Numbered from the stretch's first letter, positions 22,735-34,368 are shown. The stretch is DNA of 64,000 bases from Lathyrus oleraceus (GCF_024323335.1 NC_066582.1:92934944-92998943), one strand, 5' to 3'. Program-made: numbers and translations. The notes: generated by a model from the sequence alone, not told the origin.

Positions 22735-23830
22735 TGAAGGTGAGAAAAACAAGAAAGGGGGGGTTTGAATTGTTTGAAAAATAAGCGCTTTTCCAAAAAG
22801 AAAATCACACAATGATTTTATACTGGTTCGCTTATAACACAAAGTTACTCCAGTCCACCCGGCCAAGGTGATTTCGCCTTCAACAAGGACTTAATCCACT
22901 AATCTTGAAAGATTACAAACAACCCCTAAGAGAGAAGAAAATCTCTTAGTCCTCTCAAGTCTACAGACTATAAAGAGTCACTTGAGGAAATCAAACAAAT
23001 AAAAGATACAAGATATGTAATCTAGAGTGCTTCTAGTTAAGCAAGTATTACAAACTTAAGAACAGATTTTTCACTTAATAAGCAAAAGCTTAGTGAAATT
23101 CTTTGAGAATAAAGATGATTTTCTTGAGCGTGAAACAATTCAGTATAGTTTTGGCTAGTTGATTTCTTGCTTACTGAATGTTGATTTCTTCTCTATTTAT
23201 ATAGGAGTTGAAGTAGTGTTGAAATAGAGTTGAAGTAGAGTTGAATCTGGTGGATATAAAGATGTAGTTACGCCATTCCATAAATAGCTTCTGTAGGAGA
23301 CTTTTTCTCTTAGAAGTGACTACTTACCACAAGTAGTATCTTCTCTCTTGGAAGTGGAGATTAACGTCTCTTTCTAATTGAGGAAATCCATTTGCAGAAC
23401 TTTAACTTGGCTTAAACGTTACTTCATCATGATTAACAAATCTGATTAGAGTCTTCGTGTATCTGGAGAATCTTGCTTCTGATGTTATCTCTTGAGAGTT
23501 CAGATGGCGCTGATAACTTCCAGAGTTTACAGAAGGCATTTGTTCAGAATCAGAGCTTCTAGACTTTACTTCATGTTCAGATGCTTCTGATACTTTGCAG
23601 TTTTGTCCAGAGTCAGAGCTTCTTGAAACGAGATTCCACTTTAGATGCTTCTGATACTTGATAATTTGTATCTGATCTTGTTGTGCATCTGATGACATCA
23701 TAAGATTTATTTCTTCTTTCTTTAGAACCCTGCACACTTAGAAACTTTTCGTTAGGGTGCCATTTTTGGTTTCATCCTTTGTTATCATCAAAATCAAGGA
23801 ATCTGTTGTAGAACAATTTTTGTTCTTACA
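22735..23830 (-). repeat. Sirevirus S 5' LTR
   Basis: 1096 bp, nearly identical to 13335-14430. It supplies the promoter: minus-strand TATATAAATA at 23194-23203. Confidence 0.97.
23194..23203 (-). promoter_or_regulatory. TATA box of Sirevirus S 5' LTR
   Basis: TATATAAATA on the minus strand, followed about 30 nt later by the presumed transcript start. The only strong TATA-like word in the LTR in the right orientation. Confidence 0.6.
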
Positions 23831-24571
23831 CAAACAACACACAATGGCACCACCACCCTTTGCATTCCTCATATGCAAAGAGAAGTAGGTATCGCCCAAC
23901 AGAGTCGGAACGGGATTAAGAGTAGAGAAAATCCTAATAGCGTTCACATCCACAAACTTGTCGATGTTAGGGAATAACACTAGCCCATAGATGAGAAGTA
24001 CAAATATGGCCTCAAAGGCGTCCTCACTCATGGCCTTCCCATACATAGTAGCTTGAGCAATGGGGAACTCAGAAGGGAGACCTTGAATTCCATCTTTGGT
24101 AGTCATATGAGCACCAACCAGAGATTCATCTATGTGTAACATGTCAGCTATCTCTTGAGAAGTAGGAATACTCTCCAAGCCATTGAACGACAACTGGTCT
24201 AGAATAGGTATACCCACAAGGTAAGCATACTCCTCAAGGGTAGGCAAAAGCTGGAAATCCAGAAACATGAAGCAACGGTACAAGGGATCATAAAACTGCA
24301 CCAATACACTCACCAATCCTTCATCCACCTGAGTAGTCAGAAGAGGAAGAAGCTTCCCAAAACGAGCCTTGAAACCCAAGGGATCTAATACATAAGATGT
24401 CAAATTCCTTAACTCTTTCAAGTCTGGTTGTCTGAAACTGTACTTCTTTGTCTTTCCATGTCTGAAAATTTTGCAAATAGACCTCTTAAGTTCCTTGAAA
24501 ATTTTCTTATTATTTTGATGATATGAATGCAAATGGGTGCATGAATGCATGAATGCAACAATCACACTCAA
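23831..24571 (-). pseudogene. Ogre A ORF1, 5' half
   Basis: Open frame from 24571 into the Sirevirus junction. The conserved part begins at KKYSFRQPDL and continues FKARFGKLLPLLTTQV ... LPTLEEYAYLVGIPI ... GGAIVCC, the typical Ogre ORF1 that resembles plant-mobile-domain-like proteins (recognition from memory). In Ogre E the start codon at 60352 is in frame with this block. In A a 13-bp deletion just after the matching ATG puts it out of frame, so ORF1 was damaged at its start as well as split by S. Role in the element unknown. Confidence 0.8.
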
Positions 24572-25364
24572 GGATCAAGCAAAGCACACCAAACAAAGGC
24601 CATGGGACGGATCATGTTATCCTTAATATCAATCATCCATTTTGGTGGATTATGGTTTATACCTTATCAACACCCAAGTTCCATTGATATTAAGGATTCA
24701 TGAACGGATCAACCATGAATCAAGGGTTTGTTGTAAGTCACGAGCATGGAGTTAGGTTAAGAACCACCCAAAAGGAATGTACTAGGGTTTAAACCTGCCA
24801 AACATGTTCTACAAAAGGTTCCCATAGTCATCATCCCATCTTTTGGATATTATCGGAGAAACGACTACTCGTATTCCAAAAATATTCTCAAGAGAGACTC
24901 TTATGAGTGTAGTATCGCGTAACAATCGTATCAAATCTTACACTTGAACGACTTTCGCACTACATCCTAAGAATAGGCCAAGATGGGCTTGGTAAACTAA
25001 GGTCCTTGGCTTCTAAGGTCTATATTGGAAAGAGTAATGTCTAACCACAACTTTCTTGTGTGACATTATTGATCCCAACATAACCTCCACCAAGTGAATG
25101 GACTTGCAAGTCAACTTGCTAAGGAATAACTCCACACAAGTCGACAAGACTATGCCATTCTCCTATCCTAAGTACACTCGAATCCAGGTATAGAACTCAT
25201 CTCACAAAGATCACCAAGCATACAAGGAATTAATATCAAGCAATTCAATCATTACATACAATACAGTAATCCCAAATTGCACAAAAATATGTCACACAAA
25301 AAAAATATACAATACAATACAACAAATATGAAAAGTCGGCAAAACCCACGCATTTCTGTCTTAT
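24572..25364 (-). other. Ogre A 5' leader
   Basis: Non-coding leader between primer site and ORF1, collinear with the leader of Ogre E (59455-60351) in reverse complement. Shared blocks include CCCTTGATTCATGGTTGAT and paired ATTAAGGAT words flanking a short inverted segment. Confidence 0.8.
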
Positions 25365-25381
25365 CCCCAGCAGAGTCGCCA
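25365..25381 (-). other. Ogre A primer binding site (tRNA-Arg type)
   Basis: The minus strand reads TGGCGACTCTGCTGGGG six bases inside the 5' LTR. Identical to the Ogre E site at 59438-59454. Ogre elements are reported to use tRNA-Arg; the exact tRNA here is inferred. Confidence 0.88.
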
Positions 25382-25387
25382 CTTTTC

Positions 25388-27023
25388 TGTAGCGGGGTAT
25401 TCGTTACCATTAGAGATATTGACTAAATTCAAGGTAAATCATACAAGTCGAGTCGCCACCGCACTTCTATTTATCCAAAGGAATGGTTAGAAAGCGAACA
25501 AAAACCTAAAAGTTTTATCGAATCAAAAACTAGTAAAAATGTCAGAGATCTGGGTAAGGGGGTTGGTTATGCAATCGGAAGGTATTAGGCACCCAAAGCA
25601 TCCTAGGTACTCCTAGGGAGCCCTTTTCACATTTGTTGCAAAGGTTGTTGTTTTTTTTGAAAATTTATTTATGCAAACATGATTGAAGGGATGGGAAAAG
25701 TATGTATAGTTATCTAATGTACTACTTACTAAAAGAGGGGTCAAAAGAAAATGACTCGCACGGACGTCGCATCCACTGCATACGTATCTCATCTGAATCT
25801 GAGAATCAGAGTCTTCGTAGCTCGGCTACCTATGGGTTAAAGAGGAGTGTGCTCACTAAGACATCGCGTCTTATGCCTACGTATCTCATCTGGGATGAAA
25901 ATTAGAGCAAAACGTAGTTCGACCACCTATGGGGTAAGGGTTGTGTTTTGGGGTGAACGACGTTACTACGTAATCTACCGGATGCTCGACCTTTGGAGAC
26001 TTACTCGCCTGTAGTAGAAGGAGATAACGTGTTCTTAGGAGAAGAAAAATCAATGAGTTTGGGGTGTTTAGGGATGCTTATGCAAAAAGGGTAATGAGGA
26101 TAAGACCTCATAGCTCTTAACCCTGGACAGGGTGAGCTCATGACAAAAAGTGGGGATTCAGAAAGGTGAAACCCTCTCCACTGACCGACCGAACAAAAGT
26201 AACACACAAGAACATTGCCTCCTATCGAGGTCTTCCAGCTAAGAAAGCAGTAAAATGCTAAAAGATGTAAAAGGGATTAAGATCTACCCCACGGATAAAG
26301 ATCCGGAGTAACAACAATTTAAGAGGTAAGAAAACCAGAGATCCTTCCAAGCTAACACCATCAAAGAAAGTGAGTCAGTACAGGTAATCAGAATGAACCT
26401 CCAGGTGGTATCCCACAAATAAGGTGGAACACCAGGCAAGCCATCTCTGCAAGAGTCATATGAGCCCTCGAAAAACAAAACTCAACAAACAGGTTAGAGA
26501 AACAAGATAGGGTAATCAAGAGTTTCCCCCAAATCAAAATGTAACCACATGAATCATGCCATTAAAATTCACAAAAAGCTCACAAAAAGCAACCAAGTGT
26601 AGGAGGCCTAAACCTCTTGTCAAACACATGCATCAAAAGGGTATCTAATTCACCCATAATACCTCATACATTCAGAGCATTCAAATTAAAAGCATAAAGT
26701 AATGGGAATAAGGCAAACCTGACTGGAGAGATCGAATGAAATTGAATTTCCCGATTGGGTTTGCAAAGCAATCTGAGGGTTTATATGAGAGGGAATTGGT
26801 TCTTTGCCGATGAGTTCCCTTCAGTCTCTGGAGGTTGCTCTGAACTCTATTAGCTCTTCTCTCACTATCTTTTTCCCTGCCAGGGTAATAGGAATAGAAT
26901 AGAAATTTTGTTTCACTGAAACTCTGAATTTATAACCTGATTTTTGTGAACCTGTGGGCTCAAATGAGAGAGGCCCAAATCCAAAATATTTCTGTTATAT
27001 TTTATTTATTTATTTATTTATTT

Positions 27024-27055
<32 letters not shown>

Positions 27056-27554
27056 TCAAAACACGTGGGCTTCTCCTAGCGAGCATGACAGTTCAAGAAA
27101 TTCCTCTGAGCGTAGGTGATTCTGGTGGCTTTTCTTGGGACTCGCTAGGCGAACCATTCTGCTCGCCTAGCGAGCATGACAGCTCATGAACAAACTTTTG
27201 CTCCTTCAAGATTAACATTTTGACTGACGAATAGACCCCATTTGAACTTGTTGGAAGTATCTCAAGCCATTCCCTTGTGTTGACTGATCATCTAAATAGA
27301 ACCCACAAAGTGTCTTGGATGATACTCAAGCTTCAAACAAAAGATGTTAGTGACACATTTTTGTGCTTTTGGTTAGTAAACAAAAGTAAGACAAACAATG
27401 ATGTATAATTCAAGCATGCTTGGTGATCTCAAACCAATCACAAGGAGTCCCACCCAAAGGCAAAGGGAACCAAGATGCTAAAGATCCTTGAGGCAATGCA
27501 AATGCAATGTTATGATGCCATGAGGGATCTTAGGGTCAAAATTGGGGTCTTACA
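25388..27554 (-). repeat. Ogre A 5' LTR
   Basis: 2167 bp, equal in length to the 3' LTR. Low-complexity TTTA/T tract at about 27000-27056. Minus-strand TATAAAT near 26929-26935 is the likely core promoter. The perfect 12-bp inverted repeat recurs at 27141-27174. Confidence 0.95.
26929..26935 (-). promoter_or_regulatory. TATA-like box of Ogre A 5' LTR
   Basis: The minus strand reads TTATAAA followed by T at this point, in the same place as in the 3' LTR. Placement between the U3 hairpin and the T-poor downstream region is reasonable, but no transcript evidence is available. Confidence 0.45.
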
Positions 27555-27559
27555 CAAAC

Positions 27560-29432
27560 CAAGGAAACTTCTAATCTCAGCAACAGACTTAGGAGCTTCC
27601 CATTGAGAGACAACTTCAATCTTCGTAGGATCCACATAAATACCACCACTCGAAATCACATGTCCAAGAAAACTTACTTCACTCAACCAAAATTCACATT
27701 TAGAGAGTTTAGCAAACAACTTCTTCTTTTTCAACACTGATAACACAACCTTCAAATGCTCGGCATGATCTTCTTTACTCTTGGAATAAATCAATATATC
27801 ATCGATGAACACAACAACAAACTTATCCAGATAATCATGAAAAATTCTATTCATATACTCCATAAATACACCAGGTGCATTAGTCACACCAAAAGGCATC
27901 ACGGAGTACTCGTAGTGACCGTACCTTGTCCGAAAAGCAGTCTTTTGAATATCCTCAGCCTTTACACGAATCTGATGATACCCAGACCTCAAATCAATTT
28001 TGCTAAACACACAAGCTCCAACCAGCTGATCCATCAGATCGTCAATCCTCGGAAGTGGATACTTGTTCTTAATCGTCACTTTGTTCAGTTGTCTATAATC
28101 AACACATAATCTCATAGGACCTTCTTTCTTCTTGACCAACAGAACAGGCGCACCCCACGGCGACACACTAGGACGAATAAACCTCTTCTCAAGCAAGTCT
28201 TCAAGTTGACTCTTCAACTCTTTCAACTCAGAAGTAGACATTCTATAGGGAGCCATCGATACAGGACTAGTTCCAAGAACTAAATCAATCGAAAACTTAA
28301 CCTCACATTCCGGCGGTAAATCACTTATATCTTCCGGAAATACCTCCGCAAACTCACAAACTATTGGCAGTTCTTCAATCGTCCTCTTCTCACGAATATC
28401 CAAAGTTGCCAACAACATGAACAACTCGGCACCCTCTTGCACCGATTCATCAACTTGCTTAGCAGACACAAACCAATCTTCCTTCGCACCAACCTCGGGA
28501 AAAATAACCGTCTTCTCGAAACAGTTGATATACACCCAATTAAATTCTAACCAATTCATACCCAAAATCATATCAAGTTGCTCTAAAGGAAGGCAAACTA
28601 AATCAATTCCAAAATCCCTACCAAAGATACTCAACGGACAATTCAGACACACATAGGAAGTAGAAACAGAACCCATAGCAGGTGTATCAATAACCATACT
28701 TCTACGCATATCAGATAATATAAGATTCAATCTCTTAGCACAATCCAAAGAAATGAAAGAATATGTTGCACCGGTATCAATAATGGCAGTCAAAGGTGTA
28801 CCATTAATAAAGTACGTACCTTGGATTAGCCTATCATCGGTAGTGGCCTCCGCACCAGACAATGCAAACACCTTTCCCTTCGCTTGCTCCTTCTTCGGCT
28901 TATCACATTTGGTACTAATGTGACCTTTCTCACCACAATTGTAACAAGTCACACTCGAACCAACTCCACATTGGTTTGCTCTGTGACCACTCTTGCCACA
29001 CTTGAAACATGTCACAGAATCCTTACTACAGTCAACAGCACGATGACCTTCAACACCACAGTTGAAACACTTAAGTGGAGTAGAAGATCCTCCCCCACTT
29101 GGCTTCTTGCCAAAACCAGATTGTCTCCTCTTGTCATCATACGGTTTCCCACGATCCTGGTTTTTCCCCTTCAAACTCTTGTAGAAAGAAGCACTTTCCC
29201 TACTATCCCCATCATAAATCCGGCTCTTGTTAACCAACTCCGCAAAACGAGTAATCTGTTGGTAACCAATGGCCTTCTTGATATCATGTCTCAAGCCATT
29301 CACAAACTTCAAGCATTTAGATCTCTCAGCAATAGCAATATTGTAATGAGGACGATACTTGATAAGCTCCTGAAATATAGCAACATATTCGGCAACAGTA
29401 CCATTTCCTTGCTTCAATTCAAGGAACTCCAC
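27560..29432 (-). pseudogene. gypsy G gag C-terminus, protease and RT (5' part of pol)
   Basis: Long open block: end of the gag core, three CCHC knuckles ([42 protein letters not shown]), retropepsin [11 protein letters not shown], then RT with [17 protein letters not shown] and catalytic [11 protein letters not shown], up to RSFLGL where Ogre A interrupts. The block is continuous but lies downstream of two gag stops and upstream of the insertion, so no functional protein is possible. Residues past the RT join are read from the Ogre LTR. Confidence 0.92.
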
Positions 29433-29436
29433 CTCT

Positions 29437-29840
29437 TACTTCCCACGACAATCTTCTGGAAAATAGTTCTCCAAGAAGACATCACAGAAAAGAGCCCAAG
29501 TAACCTCAATGTTGTCTTCTTCAAACCTCTGAAGAGTGTTACTCCACCAATCTTCAGCTTCCTTCTCAAGCATATGGGTACCAAACTGCAATTTCTAAGC
29601 ATCAGTACAGTTCATGACTCGGAAGATCTTCTCAATTGCCTTCAGCCAAGCTTGAGCTTTATCAAGTTCATGCTCACCCTCAAAGACAGGAGGATTGTTC
29701 CTTTGGAATCTCCCCAAAGCACGGAACTCATCATCATCTCCATTTCGGTTACCAGCATTCGCTTGAGGGATCTGACCAATGGAGTCAGCCAACATCCTCA
29801 GCGCCTCAGCAATGGCATCATCATTCCTGCCTGCAACCAT
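29437..29840 (-). pseudogene. gypsy G gag N-terminus with two stops
   Basis: Starts MVAGRNDDAIAEAL at 29840. It contains the gag motif QAWLKAIEKIFRVMNCTDA, then an in-frame TAG (about 29595-29597, where CAG is expected). Gag residues resume for about 50 codons to a TAA near 29435. The rest of the protein continues in the same frame, so both are point-type stops. Confidence 0.85.
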
Positions 29841-29952
29841 TGTCCTGAATAGCCCGAACAACCAGACAAACAGTATTGATCGTGTCAGATACACAAATCA
29901 AATACAACAGGGTTGGAAAACCTTAACGACTATTGACCAACTGGTCGACCAT

Positions 29953-29964
29953 GCTCTGATACCA
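29953..29964 (-). other. gypsy G primer binding site (tRNA-iMet)
   Basis: The minus strand reads TGGTATCAGAGC four bases inside the 5' LTR end, the initiator tRNA-Met complement. Confidence 0.92.
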
Positions 29965-31326
29965 CTAATGTAACACCCCTTTTTCTATCCCAAAATACTT
30001 AACATATAATCAGAGTAAATAAGCATGCATATAAACAAAAGGGCGTCACATCGACGTTTTCAAAAACTAAAAGTTTTCAAAAACCAAACATCATTCATCA
30101 TCAATATAACACGTTTCAATTATCATGAATATTCAAGAATATGCGTTCGCAGCGGAAAATAATGAATATCCATGCATTTCATAAAATGATTCATGTCCCA
30201 TACCATGGTCATCTCTCAATAATCTACTCAAGATAAACTAAAACCATATCTAGAATATTTGGCACTGTGGCCTCTCAAACCGCAATTTCAAATAAACATG
30301 TTCACCAGTAATAACATAATACGTATCCAAATCAGATATGAGTTCAATACTACTAATCTACCCCGTGTTACATGACCAGAGCATTGACTCACTACTTAGT
30401 CTCTAAAACAAATCACTGAAGCTCTCTAGCTAATCTCGAGTGAGCTACCGTCCACTTACTTCAGCAATACTACTCTTGAGTATCTGCACGATGCCCATGT
30501 AAAGGCAACATTCAAACAGAAAGGGTGAGAATTCAAATTATTATGAAGAAGTATAATAAGGCACAATGATTAAATCAACAATTAACGTAATTCATCACAC
30601 CTTGCATAACCATGTCAATAATATTAACCAACATTTATTTCACATGTTTCAAACATCCATCAAAACTCAAGGAGTACAATATTAAACTCCAATACTATAT
30701 TCCCAAATATACACATAACTACAATTATCACATAATCACATATTTTGCCAAGTTATGTATCCAAACATCAGCAAATTGAATTACCATATCTCATACACAC
30801 CTCACAATCACATCAATGCATACATTCAATTATCACATAACTCTAATGTGACTCAATGCAAGACATGTGACTCTATGCATGTGGTACCGCAATGTGAACC
30901 CAACGTTTCACCGCTTTCCGATTCAATATCTAGAATCCAAGCCACGCTTCCGATCCGGATAAGATCAAAGCCACTACGCCTATTTCCAATTAAGAATCAA
31001 CGTCTGCTACGCCTATTTCCATTAAAGGATCAACGTCTATTACCATGTGAACCCATAGTTTCACCGCTTCCACCATGAAGCCGACCATGCCATGAATGAA
31101 TGTACAAATACCAACACATATGCAATTAAGATCATCTCGACCATCTTAACATTCCACATATCACCATAATTCAACTCTATGAATTATCCACCAATGGTAC
31201 ATATACACATTCATAACAATATATCATTCATAAATATAGGCTAATTATCAACTACTCACACTTAGATTGCATTTCAAAATGAATACAACTTTTAAAATCT
31301 CAATTTTTTTCATTTTTCAACAGTGG

Positions 31327-31506
31327 TAACCGGTTAACCCTCGGAGGGTAACCGGTTAACACAAAACAGAATCAACTTCTGGGCAGGTTTTTAGCAAGTA
31401 ACCGGTTAACGCTCGGAGGGTAACCGGTTAACATAAAACAGAATTAACTTCCTGCGCAGATTTTTAAGCAAGTAACCGGTTAACGCTCGGAGGGTAACCG
31501 GTTAAC
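31327..31506. repeat. Three tandem units, each with two TAACCGGTTAAC palindromes
   Basis: TAACCGGTTAAC occurs at 31327, 31349, 31399, 31421, 31473 and 31495. Pairs are 22 bp apart and pairs repeat every 72-74 bp. Between the two palindromes of a pair is a CTCGGAGG core. They sit in the transcribed 5' part of the LTR. Confidence 0.95.
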
Positions 31507-31922
31507 ATAAAACAGAATGCAGAATTTTCTGCGTTTTTCATCGTTGGAGGACTTTCGGACCTCCGATTTCGATTCCGTAAAAAGCCAAACGTTCAGAAAA
31601 TTATAACTCATACAATAATCTAAGTATATAACGTTAATTTGCAGTTTTAACACAATCAAATCACCACAAATCAAGAATACTCATCAAAACCTAACAATTC
31701 CAAAACCATGAAATTTAGGGATTTCAACGTAAACCTATTTCTACCCATTGACCCAATCATACTAACCCATAATAATAAGGATTCTCCCCCTTACCTCTTC
31801 AATTTTCTGGAAACCTTAGCTTCTCTCTTGTTCTTCCCCTCTTCTCCTTACTTTTCCTCTTTTCTTTCTTTGTTGCCGTCAATGATCAAATGAATCCTAC
31901 TTCTCAGTCTCCTCACCTCTTA

Positions 31923-31931
31923 CTATTTATA
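31923..31931 (-). promoter_or_regulatory. TATA box of gypsy G 5' LTR
   Basis: Minus-strand TATAAATAG, followed by a purine-rich leader. Orientation and position suit an LTR core promoter. Confidence 0.55.
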
Positions 31932-32241
31932 TTATTATATTTGAGCTTAAAGAATGATACCTCTAATCAAATTATTAGGCCCAATAATACCTAGTATTAT
32001 AATATCTCTATTTAATTCAAATAAATTAAACCAACACAATATACACACCACGTTAATTAATATAATCAATTATTCAATTATATCTCATATCAACTAAATA
32101 ATTAATTAACACACCAAATCAATTAATATAATCAATTATTATACTACCTAACAACCAATTAATTACTTAACACTCCAAATAAATAAAATAAAATATACTA
32201 ATAATAATATAAGAAATAATTACTAAAATTGGGTTGTTACA

Positions 32242-34096
32242 GCCTACATTGGTAGGACTTCAACCAACCAAAATCATAGAGAATGGTGAAGAATTGAGAA
32301 AGAATCGAAGAGAGAAAGTTTCTGAAAAATCACCTTCGAGTAGCTTGAACCTGGCTTGATCTTGCTTCCAGTTGGCCTTGGCTCGACTCCAGAAGCTTGC
32401 AGGAAGTGAATTAGATCAAAGAAGGGCTTGGATTCTTGGACTTTCAATCTCAAAACAAAAGGAGATTTGAAACTCGATTTCAAGTGAAATCTTCAAGTTT
32501 ATCCTTTAATGGAGGTTAGGGAGGCAATGTTTCAAAGCTTGGGCAAGTCAGGATCCTCTTTATGATCACAATGTCCTTATATTTATAATATATCAAATTG
32601 CTTTTCACACACTTCCAATTTTTTTCCAAATTTAGCAACTCTTGCTTGCATGGATGCATGGGCGTGTACAAGGCCCAATTCATGATGTCAAATGATCCAA
32701 TATTTTATGTTAATCAACCTGAAATGATGTCACATGGCCATGCATAATGGAAATGAATTTGAACATAAATCTTACCAAATGAAACCTTGTGAAGAACCCA
32801 TGCACAAGTCCTCCAGTCTTGGTCCAAATGAGGTGATCTTCGACTTTTTATAAAGGTAGGGTCAAGGGGAACAAATTTCATGTTTAACATGTTTCCATTT
32901 GGATCTTGGATCATGATGAAGTTTGAGGTGGAAGTTTGGAAAGTCAAACATAATTGAAATTTTTCTAAGTACCAAGTCAAATGTTCACTTCTTCCACCTT
33001 GAATAACATTTTCTATGAGCTTCAAATGGAAATAGTTCCTTCATCAAAGTTGTAGCTCGTTCAAACCTCTTAAATTTGGTCACAAATTTGACCTCATTTG
33101 GATTTGTCATGAACGATTTATATATTTTAGAAGTTGAGAAAAATTGCTTGTTCAATGGTAATGGCCCAATATGACCTATAATGTTTCCTCTTGGAACATT
33201 CCCTTGCAATTTGAATTTGAATTTTATCAAAGAATAAAAGTTGTAAAAGACATCTTGAAATGAAACTTGGATGGGCTTCATATCATAAAAATTGAACAAG
33301 CTATGGTCCTTGGAAGTTGACCTCCTAACTAGGGCACTAACAAAATGACCTATACTCTTTCACCACAAACAATGACTTCCCAAGAAAAACTAGATATTGA
33401 CTTAAACATGAAAGTTGTTTGGAATTTCATAAGGAGTAACGTTTCTCTTGGAATTATTTTCATATGACATAAATTGTAGGAGATAGGGTCTAGTGAACCC
33501 CAGTTTTGACCAGTTGACTTTCTCTAGTTAACCACCATGAACCAACTTTTAAACATGAAGTTATCTTAATATTTTGGACTGATGGAGGATCATATATGCA
33601 TAAGTTGATGTATAATGAAGTATAGCTTCATACAGTTGATCAATTATTAAAGAAACTTGTTGAAGAAGTCACACAAGATACCTAGATGAACTAGGACTTC
33701 CAAGATAAACAAGCTTCAAACTCTTGATGAATTCTTGATCAAAATTATAAATGAAGATCATGGAGACCCATATATGATGTCTAGAACTAATGTGAACCAT
33801 CTCTTGATTGATCTTTTTGCGTTGAGGGTCTCAAACCATGGTTGTGAGCTTGATGAAGCAGTGGTGGATGCACACACTACCTACAAAAGAAACAAAGTTA
33901 TACATAGACATATTTTTGGTATTTTGGTTAGTAAATAATGAAAAACAAATTATGATACATTCAAATATGCTTGGTGATCTCTCCCAATGCAAACTCAATG
34001 CATGAGAGGTAAGGAGGATGCCAAGGTATGATCCCAAAGCCAATGCATACAATGAGATAGCATGAGGGATCTTAGGGTCAAAATTGGGGTCTTACA
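32242..34096 (-). repeat. Ogre B 5' LTR, right segment
   Basis: Starts GCCTACATTGGTAGGACTT, as at 43435 in Ogre D, and aligns block for block to D's LTR end, finishing GGGGTCTTACA at 34096. This is the outer end of B. Sequence matching D 42956-43434 is absent from B on both sides of G and was deleted. Minus-strand TATAAAT at 32581-32587. No coding sequence. Confidence 0.8.
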
Positions 34097-34368
34097 CCCT
34101 CATTATATTTTTTAGCAAACATATTTTTCAACTAAAACACTTGCACATTAAAAGGGCTCCCTAGGAGTACCTAGTACACTTTGGGTGCTAATACCTACCC
34201 TCTGTGTAACCAACCCCCTTACCTGTAATCTCTTAGATTTTATTAATTTTGATTTGAGAACTTCTTATCTTTGGGTTTTGTTCATAATTTTTCCCTTTTC
34301 CTTTGGAAACAATAAAAGCACGGTGGCGACTCTGGTTTTATTGACGTTGAGTTAACCAATAGCTAAGT
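34097..34368 (+). repeat. Ogre C LTR terminal fragment, plus orientation
   Basis: 272 bp ending CACTACA. In reverse complement it matches the first ~270 bp of the D LTR (40640 on), including the GGGCTCCCTAGGAGTACCTA block and the GCACGGTGGCGACTC block. No primer site follows, so this is the outer 3' end of a plus-strand element. B entered it at 34096/34097. Confidence 0.72.

Larger units (their letters stand above)
13335..23830 (-). mobile_element. Sirevirus S (Ty1/copia, Maximus/SIRE type), young full-length copy
   Basis: 10,496 bp with 1096-bp LTRs that differ at only three sites (about 13445, 13457 and 13894 against the right copy), intact CAAAC duplication, tRNA-iMet primer site and purine tract. 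Minus-strand order: 5' LTR, gag, pol (protease, integrase, RT, RNase H), 478-bp spacer, an 834-residue third ORF, 3' LTR. The order integrase-before-RT is diagnostic of copia, and the extra 3' ORF of Sireviruses. At an assumed 1.3e-8 per site per year, 3/1096 gives roughly 0.1 million years. It interrupts ORF1 of Ogre A. Confidence 0.96.
2493..27554 (-). mobile_element. Ogre A, minus-strand Ty3/gypsy (Tat lineage), carries Sirevirus S
   Basis: Bounded by CAAAC duplications with TG...CA ends. Both LTRs are 2167 bp. Without the nested S (10496 bp plus one 5-bp TSD copy) it is 14,561 bp. Minus-strand order: 5' LTR, primer site matching tRNA-Arg-type ends, leader, ORF1 (split by S), gag, protease, a 258-bp intron, RT fused to the integrase C-terminus, a 2.7-kb 3' region, purine tract, 3' LTR. 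The two LTRs differ at roughly 45-50 substitutions by eye (about 2%). At an assumed 1.3e-8 per site per year that is somewhat under 1 million years. Several frame breaks and a big pol deletion make it non-autonomous. Confidence 0.93.
1051..32241 (-). mobile_element. Tekay/Del-type Ty3/gypsy element G, 3'-truncated and split
   Basis: Minus-strand gypsy element interrupted by Ogre A. Order on the minus strand: 5' LTR (29969-32241), tRNA-iMet-type primer site, gag with three CCHC knuckles, protease, RT (to 27560), then after the insertion RT connection/RNase H and integrase (2492 to 1051). The integrase C-terminus, any chromodomain and the 3' LTR are missing. Gag style, LTR size and primer site fit the Tekay/Del chromovirus lineage (family knowledge). 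It sits in the LTR of Ogre B; its right flank GCCTACATTGG matches 43435 in Ogre D. Confidence 0.85.
29969..32241 (-). repeat. gypsy G 5' LTR
   Basis: 2273 bp with plus-strand ends TGTAACACCCC and GGTTGTTACA. It shares with solo LTR H the block TTTTTACGGAATCGAAATCG and GGAGGTCCG in reverse complement, so both belong to one lineage. Minus-strand TATAAATAG lies at 31923-31931, and a triple palindromic repeat (31327-31506) lies downstream of it. Confidence 0.9.

Noticed and set aside
23831..24571. Possible host gene with a plant mobile-domain-like protein
   Set aside because: It lies between Ogre primer site and gag and recurs in Ogre E, so it is the element's ORF1.
31327..31506. Terminal inverted repeats of a DNA transposon
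   Set aside because: Palindromes are tandem and internal to an LTR with no element or TSD between them.
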